Of a DNA stretch of 64,000 bases, positions 41,911-49,329 are shown one piece after another (position 1 is the first letter of the stretch; each line of letters opens with the position of its first letter). Source of the stretch: 2-01-FULL-39-28 sp964436165. Its GTDB lineage: Bacteria > Patescibacteriota > Minisyncoccia > 2-02-FULL-40-12 > GWA2-44-9. The DNA lies in contig CAYTBY010000001.1 of assembly GCA_964436165.1 (NCBI GenBank), forward strand, positions 88,653-152,652. The letters run 5' to 3'. The notes beneath the pieces were generated by a model that worked only from the letters and a program-made list of their open reading frames with translations, made no database searches and was not told the origin of the DNA. Made by a program: the position numbers and the translations under genes.

Positions 41911-43122
41911 ATGACACAAACATCTGGCCGCCGGGGTTTTAATGACCTTGGCATTTCTCCGGAATTCTTAAAAATTCTCGAGCAAAATAATTTTACTGTT
42001 CCGACGCCCATCCAACACCAGGCTATTAAGCCGGCGATGGAGGGTAAAGATATTGTCGGCATTGCCCAGACTGGAACGGGGAAAACTCTGGCTTTTGGCT
42101 TGCCGTTGCTCCAGCGTCTTCGAGGCGGAAATGGAATCGGTCTTATTCTTTTGCCAACTCGCGAGCTTGCCATTCAGGCCGACGAAATGCTACAGAAAAT
42201 CGGCCGTTCTCTTGGATTAGCAACCGCTGTTCTTATAGGCGGTGAATCGATGGGAAGGCAGTTAATGGCCTTGCGCCGCCGGCCCAATATAATCATTGCT
42301 ACCCCTGGCCGTTTGGTTGATCATCTTGAACAGGGGAATTTAAAATTAGACCTGGTCCGGATAATTGTTTTAGATGAAGCCGATCGGATGCTTGATATAG
42401 GTTTTGCTCCTCAAATAAGAAAAATATTTTGTTTTGTTCCTGCTCAGCGCCAGACAATGCTTTTTTCTGCAACCATGCCCGCCGAGATAGTAGGAATTGC
42501 CGCTGAATATATGGCCTCGCCGGTTCGAGTTGAAGTTGCTCCGTCCGGAACTCCGGCTGAACTTGTGGATCAGGAAATATTTTTAGTAAAGAAAGAAGAA
42601 AGGGTAATGCTTCTAGGAAAAATTTTGGATGAGAATAAGGGGACAGTATTAGTTTTTGCCCGGACAAGACATGGGGCTCGCAAGATTTGTTCTGCTATCC
42701 GGAGCATGGGCCACAAAGTTGCCGAGATACACTCTGACCGTTCACTCGGCCAGCGCAAAGAAGCTCTAGCCGGATTTAAATCCGGTGTTTACCGGATTCT
42801 TGTGGCAACCGATATTGCCGCCAGGGGCATTGATGTAAAGAATATCCAACTTGTACTAAATTTTGATTTGCCCGATAATACTCAGGATTATGTTCATCGT
42901 ATTGGCCGGACCGGCCGGGCCGGCGAAGAGGGCCGGGCGATATCGTTTGCCATGCCCGATCAAAGACGGGATGTCCGTGATATCGAACGTCTTATTCGCA
43001 AGGAAATTCCCGTTACTCCCCATGGTGATCAGCCGGTATCATTTGATACTCCCGCTGTCCGAAGTTTCGGTCCTAACAGACATTTGCGCCAAAGTCCTCG
43101 TCGTTGGCGCCGTCTCCGCTAA
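41911..43122 (+). CDS. DEAD-box RNA helicase (RhlE-like)
   Basis: 403 residues with all DEAD-box motifs: Q motif TPIQHQAI, motif I AQTGTGKT, Ia PTRELA, II LDEADRMLDIGF, III SATMP, IV VLVFARTRHGA, V ATDIAARGIDV, VI HRIGRTGRAG. It remodels RNA in ribosome assembly or mRNA decay. The short basic tail (RHLRQSPRRWRRLR) fits RhlE-type proteins. Confidence 0.95.
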   Translation: MTQTSGRRGFNDLGISPEFLKILEQNNFTVPTPIQHQAIKPAMEGKDIVGIAQTGTGKTLAFGLPLLQRLRGGNGIGLILLPTRELAIQADEMLQKIGRSLGLATAVLIGGESMGRQLMALRRRPNIIIATPGRLVDHLEQGNLKLDLVRIIVLDEADRMLDIGFAPQIRKIFCFVPAQRQTMLFSATMPAEIVGIAAEYMASPVRVEVAPSGTPAELVDQEIFLVKKEERVMLLGKILDENKGTVLVFARTRHGARKICSAIRSMGHKVAEIHSDRSLGQRKEALAGFKSGVYRILVATDIAARGIDVKNIQLVLNFDLPDNTQDYVHRIGRTGRAGEEGRAISFAMPDQRRDVRDIERLIRKEIPVTPHGDQPVSFDTPAVRSFGPNRHLRQSPRRWRRLR

Positions 43123-43274
43123 GCTCTTATTTTAAACTGTAAGTTTTTGACTTTTCATTCGTCTTTTAAAATAGTAAGGTAATTTATAATAAACTTTTAC
43201 GTTTGGCTATGTTCAAGGCCTAAAAGCCTTTTTGGGCAGGAGTTGAATTAAGCCAAGGTAAGGAAGGCAATAAA

Positions 43275-44120
43275 TTGTATAAATCGAAATCATTAATAAC
43301 GCTAGTTATCGGCGGCGTTCTTATGGTCGGTGTCGCCTTAGGTTCTTATATGTCAAGCGGATCGGTTCCGTTTGCTTTTGCCCATGATGATGACGATGAT
43401 GAGCAAAAAGTAGATAAAGAAGTTCTAGAGCAGTTATATTTGGCCGCTTTCGGCAGGCCGGTTGATGAGAATGGCAAGAAGTTCCATCTTGGTAAAAATT
43501 TGAAACAAGTTTTAAGAGACATCAATAGCTCCGAAGAGCGAAGATACTATTCGGCTTTATTTAAGGCCGTAAAGGCCTATGAAGAAGCGGTGCGAGCGCC
43601 AGGTGATTTGAGCGCGGCTGATAAACAGAAATATCTTGATGCTATCAATACGGCTCTTGCAACTTTACTAGCCTGGGTTGAGACATTGCCTCAACAGCAC
43701 ATTTGTAATGGAGTGGTCGGAATTATGGAGGCCCGTCAAGCTATTCAGGATGCGTATGATCGTATGAGCCCCACTGCCCAAGCTGCATCTCGAAAAGGAA
43801 TTTTCAATGCCCTGAAGCATATCGGTGGTCCTAAGAATATTGATTTACCGTTTAAGCGTTGTATAGATCCAAGCCCAACCCCGTCCCCATCTGTAAGCCC
43901 GACACCTTCAGTAACACCAACCCCAAGTGTAACTCCAACCCCGAGTGTAACCCCAACACCGAGTGCAACTCCAACCCCGACTCCTTCTGCAACTCCCACT
44001 CCCACTCCCACGCCCTCCGCAACTCCCACCCCGACACCCGAAGTAACCCCGACTCCCACTCCGTCAGCTACCCCAACCCCGACTCCATCAGTCACTCCGA
44101 CTCCGACCCCTACTCCGTAA
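43275..44120 (+). CDS. Secreted protein with Pro-Thr repeat tail
   Basis: 281 residues, TTG start with AAGGAAGG upstream. A signal peptide (LITLVIGGVLMVGVALG, cut near AFA-H) leads to an Asp-rich patch and a helical domain (~40-190). Its first part, LYLAAFGRPVDENGKKF, resembles a DUF4214-type segment. The last ~85 residues are a PTPT/PSVT/PSAT tail of period 4-8, encoded by a degenerate tandem repeat, which would be an extended wall-spanning stalk. Surface exposure is inferred. Confidence 0.72.
   Translation: MYKSKSLITLVIGGVLMVGVALGSYMSSGSVPFAFAHDDDDDEQKVDKEVLEQLYLAAFGRPVDENGKKFHLGKNLKQVLRDINSSEERRYYSALFKAVKAYEEAVRAPGDLSAADKQKYLDAINTALATLLAWVETLPQQHICNGVVGIMEARQAIQDAYDRMSPTAQAASRKGIFNALKHIGGPKNIDLPFKRCIDPSPTPSPSVSPTPSVTPTPSVTPTPSVTPTPSATPTPTPSATPTPTPTPSATPTPTPEVTPTPTPSATPTPTPSVTPTPTPTP
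43869..44118 (+). repeat. Tandem repeat coding the Pro-Thr tail
   Basis: Degenerate units of the type ACTCCAACCCCGAGTGT encoding TPTPS; prone to length change. Confidence 0.8.
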
Positions 44121-44133
44121 TCAGATTTAAACT

Positions 44134-44166
44134 AAAAAACCATGTCTAGTCAGGCGTGGTTTTTAG
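44134..44166 (+). terminator. Intrinsic terminator
   Basis: AAAAACCATG and CGTGGTTTTT pair around a short loop and end in a T-run. Confidence 0.75.
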
Positions 44167-44180
44167 GTTTAAAATAAAAG

Positions 44181-44387
44181 ATGCGGTATATAGTCAAGGT
44201 TAAATTAAATAAGGATTTTGTCGAGGTAAATGGCGACGAGATAACTGTCGGTATAAAGGCAAAACTGGAGAAGGGGAGGGCCAATGAGGAATTAATAAAA
44301 AAACTGGCTAGGTACTTTAAGATACCAGCTTCGTCGGTCAAAATTGTCTCCGGCCGGACATCCAGGAGAAAGGTGATTAGCTTCTAA
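44181..44387 (+). CDS. DUF167 (YggU-like) protein
   Basis: 68 residues matching the small DUF167/YggU family: ITVGIKAKLEKGRANEELIKKLARYFKIPASSVKIVSGRTSRRKVISF. The conserved GRAN and SGxxSRxK motifs are both present. A TAAAAT box ends 5 nt before the ATG, suggesting leaderless expression. The family role is unknown. Confidence 0.88.
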   Translation: MRYIVKVKLNKDFVEVNGDEITVGIKAKLEKGRANEELIKKLARYFKIPASSVKIVSGRTSRRKVISF

Positions 44388-44469
44388 TTAATTGCCCACA
44401 GGTATGATGTTGCCTTATTGTATTGGTTTGTTATAACGAGGTACGAGGTAAAAATAACTTTATATAACC

Positions 44470-44883
44470 ATGCCAAAAGAAACAATCGAAACGACGAAGT
44501 CGGCTAAAAAAACCAAGGCCTATCTTATGGTTCTCTTGATCGGAGTGGCTTTGACGGTCTGGTCAGTATTTTTTAAAAATAAGAATAGCGATAATGAGTT
44601 AGTCGGGAACAAAGAGATGTCAGACGAAGAAGGAGAAGATAGCGATTTGGGCAGCGAGGTGAGCAGTTATCTGGAAGGCAGGCTTGAGAATTCGGATAAT
44701 CTGGTGCAGGGTAATTATAAACTCATGTCGGCGCTTTCCCGTATTTATATAAAAACAAGCAGGGATTTTAGTTCTTTGGTTGGTTCTGATGTCCTTGTTA
44801 CCATTGATGGCTCAACGGAAAGTTTTACCCTCCTGAATATAGAAAAAAGAGTCGAGAAGGACGGCTATATTCAGTCGCGGTAA
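44470..44883 (+). CDS. Membrane-anchored hypothetical protein
   Basis: 137 residues. One membrane helix (AYLMVLLIGVALTVWSVFF), an acidic linker (MSDEEGEDSDLG) and a small C-terminal domain with LVGSDVLVTIDGSTESFTLLNIE. No family recognised. It converges on the RNA gene that follows. Confidence 0.6.
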   Translation: MPKETIETTKSAKKTKAYLMVLLIGVALTVWSVFFKNKNSDNELVGNKEMSDEEGEDSDLGSEVSSYLEGRLENSDNLVQGNYKLMSALSRIYIKTSRDFSSLVGSDVLVTIDGSTESFTLLNIEKRVEKDGYIQSR

Positions 44884-44892
44884 TCCCTCAAT

Positions 44893-44942
44893 AAAAAAAG
44901 CCCTCATCTATAGCTTCAAAAGCTAAAACTATAGATGAAGGC
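44893..44942 (-). terminator. Terminator of the structured RNA
   Basis: On the minus strand CTTCATCTATAG pairs with CTATAGATGAGG and is followed by seven T. The plus-strand side has no T-run, which fixes the direction. Confidence 0.85.
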
Positions 44943-45262
44943 GGGAGAGATGAAACTCTCCCGTTGCTGGGGCGTTTAGGTCCCAGCTACCCACCGCCGG
45001 AAGGGTTGTTAACGCATAACCATCGCCACCTTTCTGATCGGCCGGACAAGCTATGAATGAGCTATCCGGGAAGCGCCCATTTGGCCTCGGCTTTTGGTAC
45101 TTGCTTATTTTTTAGGCGGACCTCTTGATCTGGCCACGTGAAATCCATTCGCGTAGCCCGTCCCGCGACATTGCGAGGACCGGGAATGTTGAGCCAGTCG
45201 GGGCTCAGAAAAGGTCTCTTCTGCTTATAGCAGTTTCGTGAGACCTTTTCTGAGCCTCTATT
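44943..45262 (-). ncRNA. Structured noncoding RNA, identity unknown
   Basis: About 320 bases before the terminator with no credible ORF and GC content well above the AT-rich flanks. On the minus strand it begins with a 17-bp perfect hairpin (45202-45256) holding a nested CTGCT...AGCAG stem. Several further stems follow: GCTGGG/CCCAGC, CGGGAGAG/CTCTCCCG, CCGGA-AGCT/AGCT-TCCGG. Length and isolation suit a housekeeping RNA such as RNase P RNA or tmRNA. I looked for the RNase P core (GAGGAAAGTCC, ACAGAA) and for a clear tmRNA tag with matching tRNA-like ends and found neither, although GGCTCAACA and AAAAAATAAGC segments are weakly tmRNA-like. Confidence 0.65.
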
Positions 45263-45343
45263 TGTATCACAGGAAATTGACGTTATTTAAAGTATACCAT
45301 ACTACATATTATCTGTCAATAGCTAAAATGGCCCAGAATATGC

Positions 45344-45349
45344 TATAAA
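45344..45349 (+). promoter_or_regulatory. Extended -10 for leaderless MurE-like gene
   Basis: TGCTATAAA (TGn plus TATAAA) ends 8 nt before ATG 45358; no Shine-Dalgarno site. Confidence 0.6.
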
Positions 45350-45357
45350 TTAAGTAA

Positions 45358-46815
45358 ATGCTCAAAGAAAGTAGTTTAGACAAAATACTTTATAGAGTCA
45401 AGAAGCTGATTCCGGGATCAGTTTTTAATTTTTTTCAGCCGTATTATCACGCTGTCTTAGCTTATGCCGGTGCGGCTTTTTACGGTTTTCCGTCAAGAAA
45501 ATTAAAAGTTATTGGTGTGACCGGAACAAAAGGCAAGTCAACCGTTGTTTATCTGGCTTCTAAATTATTAGAAGCCAGGCTTCAAGGTGGACAGAAGCCT
45601 GGCTTCGGGAAGAGTGGAGTCGCCGCTTGCGGTTCCCTTGGTTTTAAAATAAAGAGTAAGGAATGGCCAAATACTTTAAAAATGACTATGCCCGGCCGGT
45701 TTCGTCTGCAGAAACTCATGGCCGAAGCGGTTAGGGCCGGCTGTGAATACTTTATTCTTGAAGTTACCTCCGAGGGCATCAAACAGAAAAGGCATTTGGG
45801 TATTTGGTTTGATTGCGCCGTTTTTACCAATCTTCACAAAGAACATATTGAAAGCCACGGTTCATTCGAGAATTATTATCAGGCCAAGCAGGAATTATTC
45901 AGGCGGACAAAAAATATCCATGTTATCAATGCCGATGACCAGTATACCAAATTATTAGGTGATTTTCCGGCTGAACATAAAATATTTTACGGTTTTACCA
46001 AAGGTGACTTGGTTGCCGGTAATTTAAAACTTTCTGATCTCGGTTCTTCTTTTGAGGTTTATGGTACGACTTATAATATCCACCTGGCCGGGAAGTTTAA
46101 TATTTTAAATTGTCTGGCTGTTTTATCGATCGGCGCGATGTATGGCATAGATCTGCCCTCGGCAAAACATATACTAGAATCAGTCAAATTTATCCCTGGC
46201 AGAATGGAGTTTATCCCTGCCTTCGTTAAAACTTCGGCGGGCGAGCAAAAAGAACCGTTCAAGGTGGTGGTGGATTATGCACATACACCCGAGTCGTTAC
46301 GAAGTGTTTATGAAACGTTAAAAAATAGTCCTCTTTCGCGCAAGGCTTCGGAGGACGCCCAAAATACAAAACGTAAGCTTATATGTATTTTGGGCGCTGC
46401 CGGGGGCGGGAGGGACAAGTGGAAGAGGCCGGAGTTTGGGAGAATAGCGGCGCAGTACTGTGATGAAATAATTCTGACGAATGAAGACCCCTATGAAGAA
46501 AACCCAGAAGCAATTCTGGAAGAAATTGCTTCTGGGTTTTCGCAAGCGCCAAATCACAAATCATCCCGATTTTATCGAGGATCCTCGATTGCAAAGCAAT
46601 CGGGACAAATCACAAATAAATCCCAAGCTCCAAATGTCCAAAAAATTATGGATAGAAAAGAAGCCATAAAGAAGGCCTTGACTTTAGCTCAAGAGGGTGA
46701 TACTGTAATCATCACGGGCAAAGGTTCGGAGACTTCAATGGCCGTATCGGGGAATAGGAAAATTCCCTGGTCGGACAAGGGAGTTATTGAGGAGTTTTTG
46801 ACGACGAAATACTGA
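45358..46815 (+). CDS. MurE-like Mur ligase
   Basis: 485 residues. ATP loop VTGTKGKSTVVY, the middle-domain motifs EVTSEGIKQKR and NLHKEHIESHGS, and the C-terminal CILGAAGGGRDKWKRPEFG with ILTNEDPYEENPEAI match MurE, which adds the third amino acid to the wall peptide. The usual N-terminal UDP-binding domain is replaced by ~45 residues with a hydrophobic stretch. The loop normally reading DNPR/DDPR is NEDPY, so the added amino acid is not predictable. At least four palindromic inserts interrupt the gene in frame (45571, 46329, 46501, 46564). Confidence 0.85.
   Translation: MLKESSLDKILYRVKKLIPGSVFNFFQPYYHAVLAYAGAAFYGFPSRKLKVIGVTGTKGKSTVVYLASKLLEARLQGGQKPGFGKSGVAACGSLGFKIKSKEWPNTLKMTMPGRFRLQKLMAEAVRAGCEYFILEVTSEGIKQKRHLGIWFDCAVFTNLHKEHIESHGSFENYYQAKQELFRRTKNIHVINADDQYTKLLGDFPAEHKIFYGFTKGDLVAGNLKLSDLGSSFEVYGTTYNIHLAGKFNILNCLAVLSIGAMYGIDLPSAKHILESVKFIPGRMEFIPAFVKTSAGEQKEPFKVVVDYAHTPESLRSVYETLKNSPLSRKASEDAQNTKRKLICILGAAGGGRDKWKRPEFGRIAAQYCDEIILTNEDPYEENPEAILEEIASGFSQAPNHKSSRFYRGSSIAKQSGQITNKSQAPNVQKIMDRKEAIKKALTLAQEGDTVIITGKGSETSMAVSGNRKIPWSDKGVIEEFLTTKY
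45571..45606. repeat. In-frame palindrome 1 in MurE-like gene
   Basis: GAAGCCAGGCTTC and GAAGCCTGGCTTC are exact reverse complements 10 nt apart; translated as EARLQGGQKPGFG. Confidence 0.85.
46329..46396. repeat. In-frame palindromes 2 in MurE-like gene
   Basis: GTCCTC...GAGGAC (46329-46356) overlaps a second repeat CGCCCAAAATAC / GTATTTTGGGCG (46356-46367 and 46385-46396). The latter copies the native bases for the CILGA motif in inverted form. Confidence 0.8.
46501..46538. repeat. In-frame palindrome 3 in MurE-like gene
   Basis: AACCCAGAAGCAATT and AATTGCTTCTGGGTT, exact 15-bp arms, 8-nt loop. Confidence 0.85.
46564..46605. repeat. In-frame palindrome 4 in MurE-like gene
   Basis: Outer TCCCGATT/AATCGGGA around the perfect palindrome ATCGAGGATCCTCGAT; flanked by CAAATCACAAAT direct repeats. 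Confidence 0.8.
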
Positions 46816-46924
46816 GGTCAGCAGACCGAATGTATCCGTGAACTTTTATCTCATTTAAATTGACGATTAAACTCGGAAGGAGTATTATCTCTTCAGCATC
46901 TGTTCTTTAAAAGGGGATTAATTA

Positions 46925-47569
46925 TTGCTGATAACGGAAGATCTGTCCCTAGATCAAATCCGAAAAAAGTACGGCAAGGCATTCCCCGGGACCAGTCCCC
47001 ATCACTTAGTTCCGAGAAGTAGAAATGGAAGCGGAAGTCAGTTCAATCTTTTTCCATATAAACGAGATGCCCATTCTGCCTATCATCACATTTTCTATAA
47101 CTTAAAAATTGATGAGGTTTGGAATAATCTTTCTCAAATCCATAATTCAATATTTAGTTCCGGCAATATATATATTTACCAATGGTGGATAGCTCCTTGT
47201 TCACTTGATAGGGCAGAAGATAAAGAAAGACAAGAGTTCGAAAAACAGAAACAAAAAAGAATAAATAAATTACTGCCAGCTTCTGATTTTAAGAAAAAAT
47301 GGATTAAGTGTTTCGGCAATGATTCATTGGATCATGCCAGGGTATATCTTAAATACATGATGCTCTTTATGGTTTTTGGCGTAAATATGATTAGTCCGGA
47401 TCAGCTTTTTGATAATGGTAATTTAGCAGAATTTTTTGAAACTTCTTCGTCGAAAGGCTATCGCTTATGGGCATTTGAGATATGCTTTGGGAAAAATTAT
47501 CCCAAGGTCCAAACTATTAAAGCTAAGATAAGGAAAATAATAAAAAAAGCTACCCACTCCTCTCCATAA
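46925..47569 (+). CDS. HNH-like protein, unknown role
   Basis: 214 residues, TTG start. Residues ~25-60 read SPHHLVPRSRNGSGSQFNLFPYKRDAHSAYHHIF. This has the spacing of a His-Asn-His nuclease (HHLVPRS, N, H...H) but without the CxxC zinc knuckles. The remainder is helical and basic. No recombinase, modification enzyme or toxin partner is next to it. It may be a nuclease or a non-catalytic relative. Confidence 0.55.
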   Translation: MLITEDLSLDQIRKKYGKAFPGTSPHHLVPRSRNGSGSQFNLFPYKRDAHSAYHHIFYNLKIDEVWNNLSQIHNSIFSSGNIYIYQWWIAPCSLDRAEDKERQEFEKQKQKRINKLLPASDFKKKWIKCFGNDSLDHARVYLKYMMLFMVFGVNMISPDQLFDNGNLAEFFETSSSKGYRLWAFEICFGKNYPKVQTIKAKIRKIIKKATHSSP

Positions 47570-47620
47570 CGGAGAGTTTTTATTTTTTAACTTTCTGTGA
47601 TAAAATGACCCCATACGCTG

Positions 47621-48067
47621 ATGTCCTTCTTTAAACGCAACTCATTTTCTGAAAAACGACCTAATCCGGCGGTGTTTTGGGTCATGATAATTATTCTCCT
47701 GTTGTTATTGGCCGGTTCGGTTAAAATGTTGGGCCGGTCAGATGATTTGGCGGCCAAAGTGCCGGCTCCGACACCTACCGAGAGCCGGGAACCCAGATTC
47801 TATACAGTTTCATATAAAAGCGGAGTTTTTAGTCCGACTAATTTGAGGATACATGCCGGCGATACGGTTAGATTTAAGAATGACGGTTTCTTCAGCATTC
47901 GGGTCATTTCCGATCCGCAAGTAGGGAGCAATAAAATCCCTTTGTTCGATAGTGTCGGCGATATACCCCAGGGCAGTTATTTTTCTTATACATTCGCCGA
48001 AAAAGGGATATTCGGTTATCATAATAGCAAGGACCCCGAAGAACAGGGGAGTATTATTGTAAGATAA
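47621..48067 (+). CDS. Membrane-anchored cupredoxin-like protein
   Basis: 148 residues. One N-terminal membrane helix (VFWVMIIILLLLLAGSV), a Pro-rich linker and a ~95-residue plastocyanin-like beta domain (GVFSPTNLRIHAGDTVRFKNDG, then FSYTFAEKGIFGYHNSKDPEEQGSIIV). The blue-copper ligands are not conserved: the usual YxCxxHxxMxG end reads GYHNSKDPEEQG, without Cys or Met. It probably no longer binds type 1 copper. The next small membrane protein starts 6 nt later. Confidence 0.75.
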   Translation: MSFFKRNSFSEKRPNPAVFWVMIIILLLLLAGSVKMLGRSDDLAAKVPAPTPTESREPRFYTVSYKSGVFSPTNLRIHAGDTVRFKNDGFFSIRVISDPQVGSNKIPLFDSVGDIPQGSYFSYTFAEKGIFGYHNSKDPEEQGSIIVR

Positions 48068-48073
48068 ATTTCC

Positions 48074-48358
48074 GTGAAGAACCCCATTACATTTCGTGTC
48101 GAGTCATCTCTGGGGGCGGTATTTATATCGCTTCTGGCTTTCTTTTTTATTGGTTTGATGTTTATCGCCGTAAAAAACTTTGAGACCGATATTGATATTA
48201 TGACCGCTACCTCTGGCGGCAGTAAAATAACCCATCTTTCAGAATCAGAAAGATCGCTTATCTTGGAATGGGTTGAAAATAAAAATGTTGAGATTCCGGA
48301 AAGCAGCGGATATAAATATCTGGTGAGGAAATATCCCGATAGGCCTTGGCTGGACTAG
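48074..48358 (+). CDS. Small membrane protein next to cupredoxin-like gene
   Basis: 94 residues, GTG start. One membrane helix (LGAVFISLLAFFFIGLMFIAV), then a short hydrophilic domain (LSESERSLILEWVENKNVEIPESSGYKYLVRKYPDRPWLD). No family recognised. Likely co-transcribed with the preceding gene. Confidence 0.58.
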   Translation: MKNPITFRVESSLGAVFISLLAFFFIGLMFIAVKNFETDIDIMTATSGGSKITHLSESERSLILEWVENKNVEIPESSGYKYLVRKYPDRPWLD

Positions 48359-48406
48359 AGAAGCTAGTAGTATGTAGTATGTAGTGGGTAGTAAGGAAAA
48401 TAAAGA

Positions 48407-49237
48407 ATGACTTTAAGATTAAATTTATTTTGGAAAGAGGTCGTTTTATTCGGCTTAACCCTGTTATTGGGTATTTTTTCTGCTTACAACTATACGCCGC
48501 TTATAGAAAAAAGCATTATCGAACCGTCGTCATTCTCCTGGGACAGCATCGTTATTTTTCTTATTTTTGCCGCCATATTTTCGCTAGTTGTTTTGAAATT
48601 CAAGCGGATCGGCGCGGTTTCTTTCAGGTTTCTTCTTCTGCTGGTTGTTTTTTCCGGTTCTCAGACTATTTTTGGTTCTATTTTAGCCTCTCCCTGGGAT
48701 TTATTTACGGCTCTTCTGATGGTGTTTATTTTTATGTCCGTTAAAAATGTTCTTATCCATGATTTGGGGATGGTTCTGGGTATTGCCGGAATTTCGAGTA
48801 TTCTGGGGATTACCATTTCTCCCCTAGTAGCCGTGGTTTTATTGGTCATACTTTCTTTTTACGATATTATTGCCGTTTATTGGACTAAACACATGGTTTA
48901 TCTGGCCCGGGGTATGATGGAGAGCGGAGCCATATTCGGCTTTGTCATTCCTTTTGAATGGAGAGATATGTTTTATCATAGCCACGAGGCCAAGCATAAA
49001 GTTGGTGAAAAATTCATGATCCTTGGTTCGGGCGACATCGGCTTGCCTTTGGTTTTGGCGAGTTCGGTGGCGGTTGTTTCGATAACTCAGGCCCTTATTA
49101 TCGGCATTTTTGCCGTGTTTGGATTATTCGCCACCCATTTGATTTTTATCAACCAAACCCAAAGAAGAGCAATGGCGGCTTTGCCGCCAATAGCAACCCT
49201 TACCATAATTGGCTACCTTGCGTCCCAATTATGGTAA
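48407..49237 (+). CDS. Presenilin/SPP-like intramembrane aspartyl protease
   Basis: 276 residues, about nine membrane helices. Both catalytic motifs of family A22 are present: SFYDIIAVYW with Asp153 (YD), and LGSGDIGLPLVLASS with Asp210 (GxGD). The PAL-type motif is ALPPIATL (258-265). Presenilins and signal peptide peptidases cut membrane helices; relatives are well known in archaea and eukaryotes but uncommon in bacteria. Substrate unknown. It sits after two small membrane proteins. Confidence 0.9.
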   Translation: MTLRLNLFWKEVVLFGLTLLLGIFSAYNYTPLIEKSIIEPSSFSWDSIVIFLIFAAIFSLVVLKFKRIGAVSFRFLLLLVVFSGSQTIFGSILASPWDLFTALLMVFIFMSVKNVLIHDLGMVLGIAGISSILGITISPLVAVVLLVILSFYDIIAVYWTKHMVYLARGMMESGAIFGFVIPFEWRDMFYHSHEAKHKVGEKFMILGSGDIGLPLVLASSVAVVSITQALIIGIFAVFGLFATHLIFINQTQRRAMAALPPIATLTIIGYLASQLW

Positions 49238-49329
49238 ATTTTTAATTTAGAATTTATAATTTTAAATCAATTTCCAATGATTTAATTTTCAAACTTTTGA
49301 AAATTGAAAATTGAAAATTAAAAATTGAA

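Noticed and set aside
43745..44095. Minus-strand ORF rich in Gly-Val
   Set aside because: Shadow of the Pro-Thr repeat tail on the other strand.
44893..45262. tmRNA assignment
   Set aside because: Short tmRNA-like segments exist, but there is no convincing tag reading frame and the 5' and 3' ends do not form a tRNA-like acceptor.
44893..45262. RNase P RNA assignment
   Set aside because: A GGCCAAATGGG segment recalls one P RNA region, but the universal core motifs were not found.
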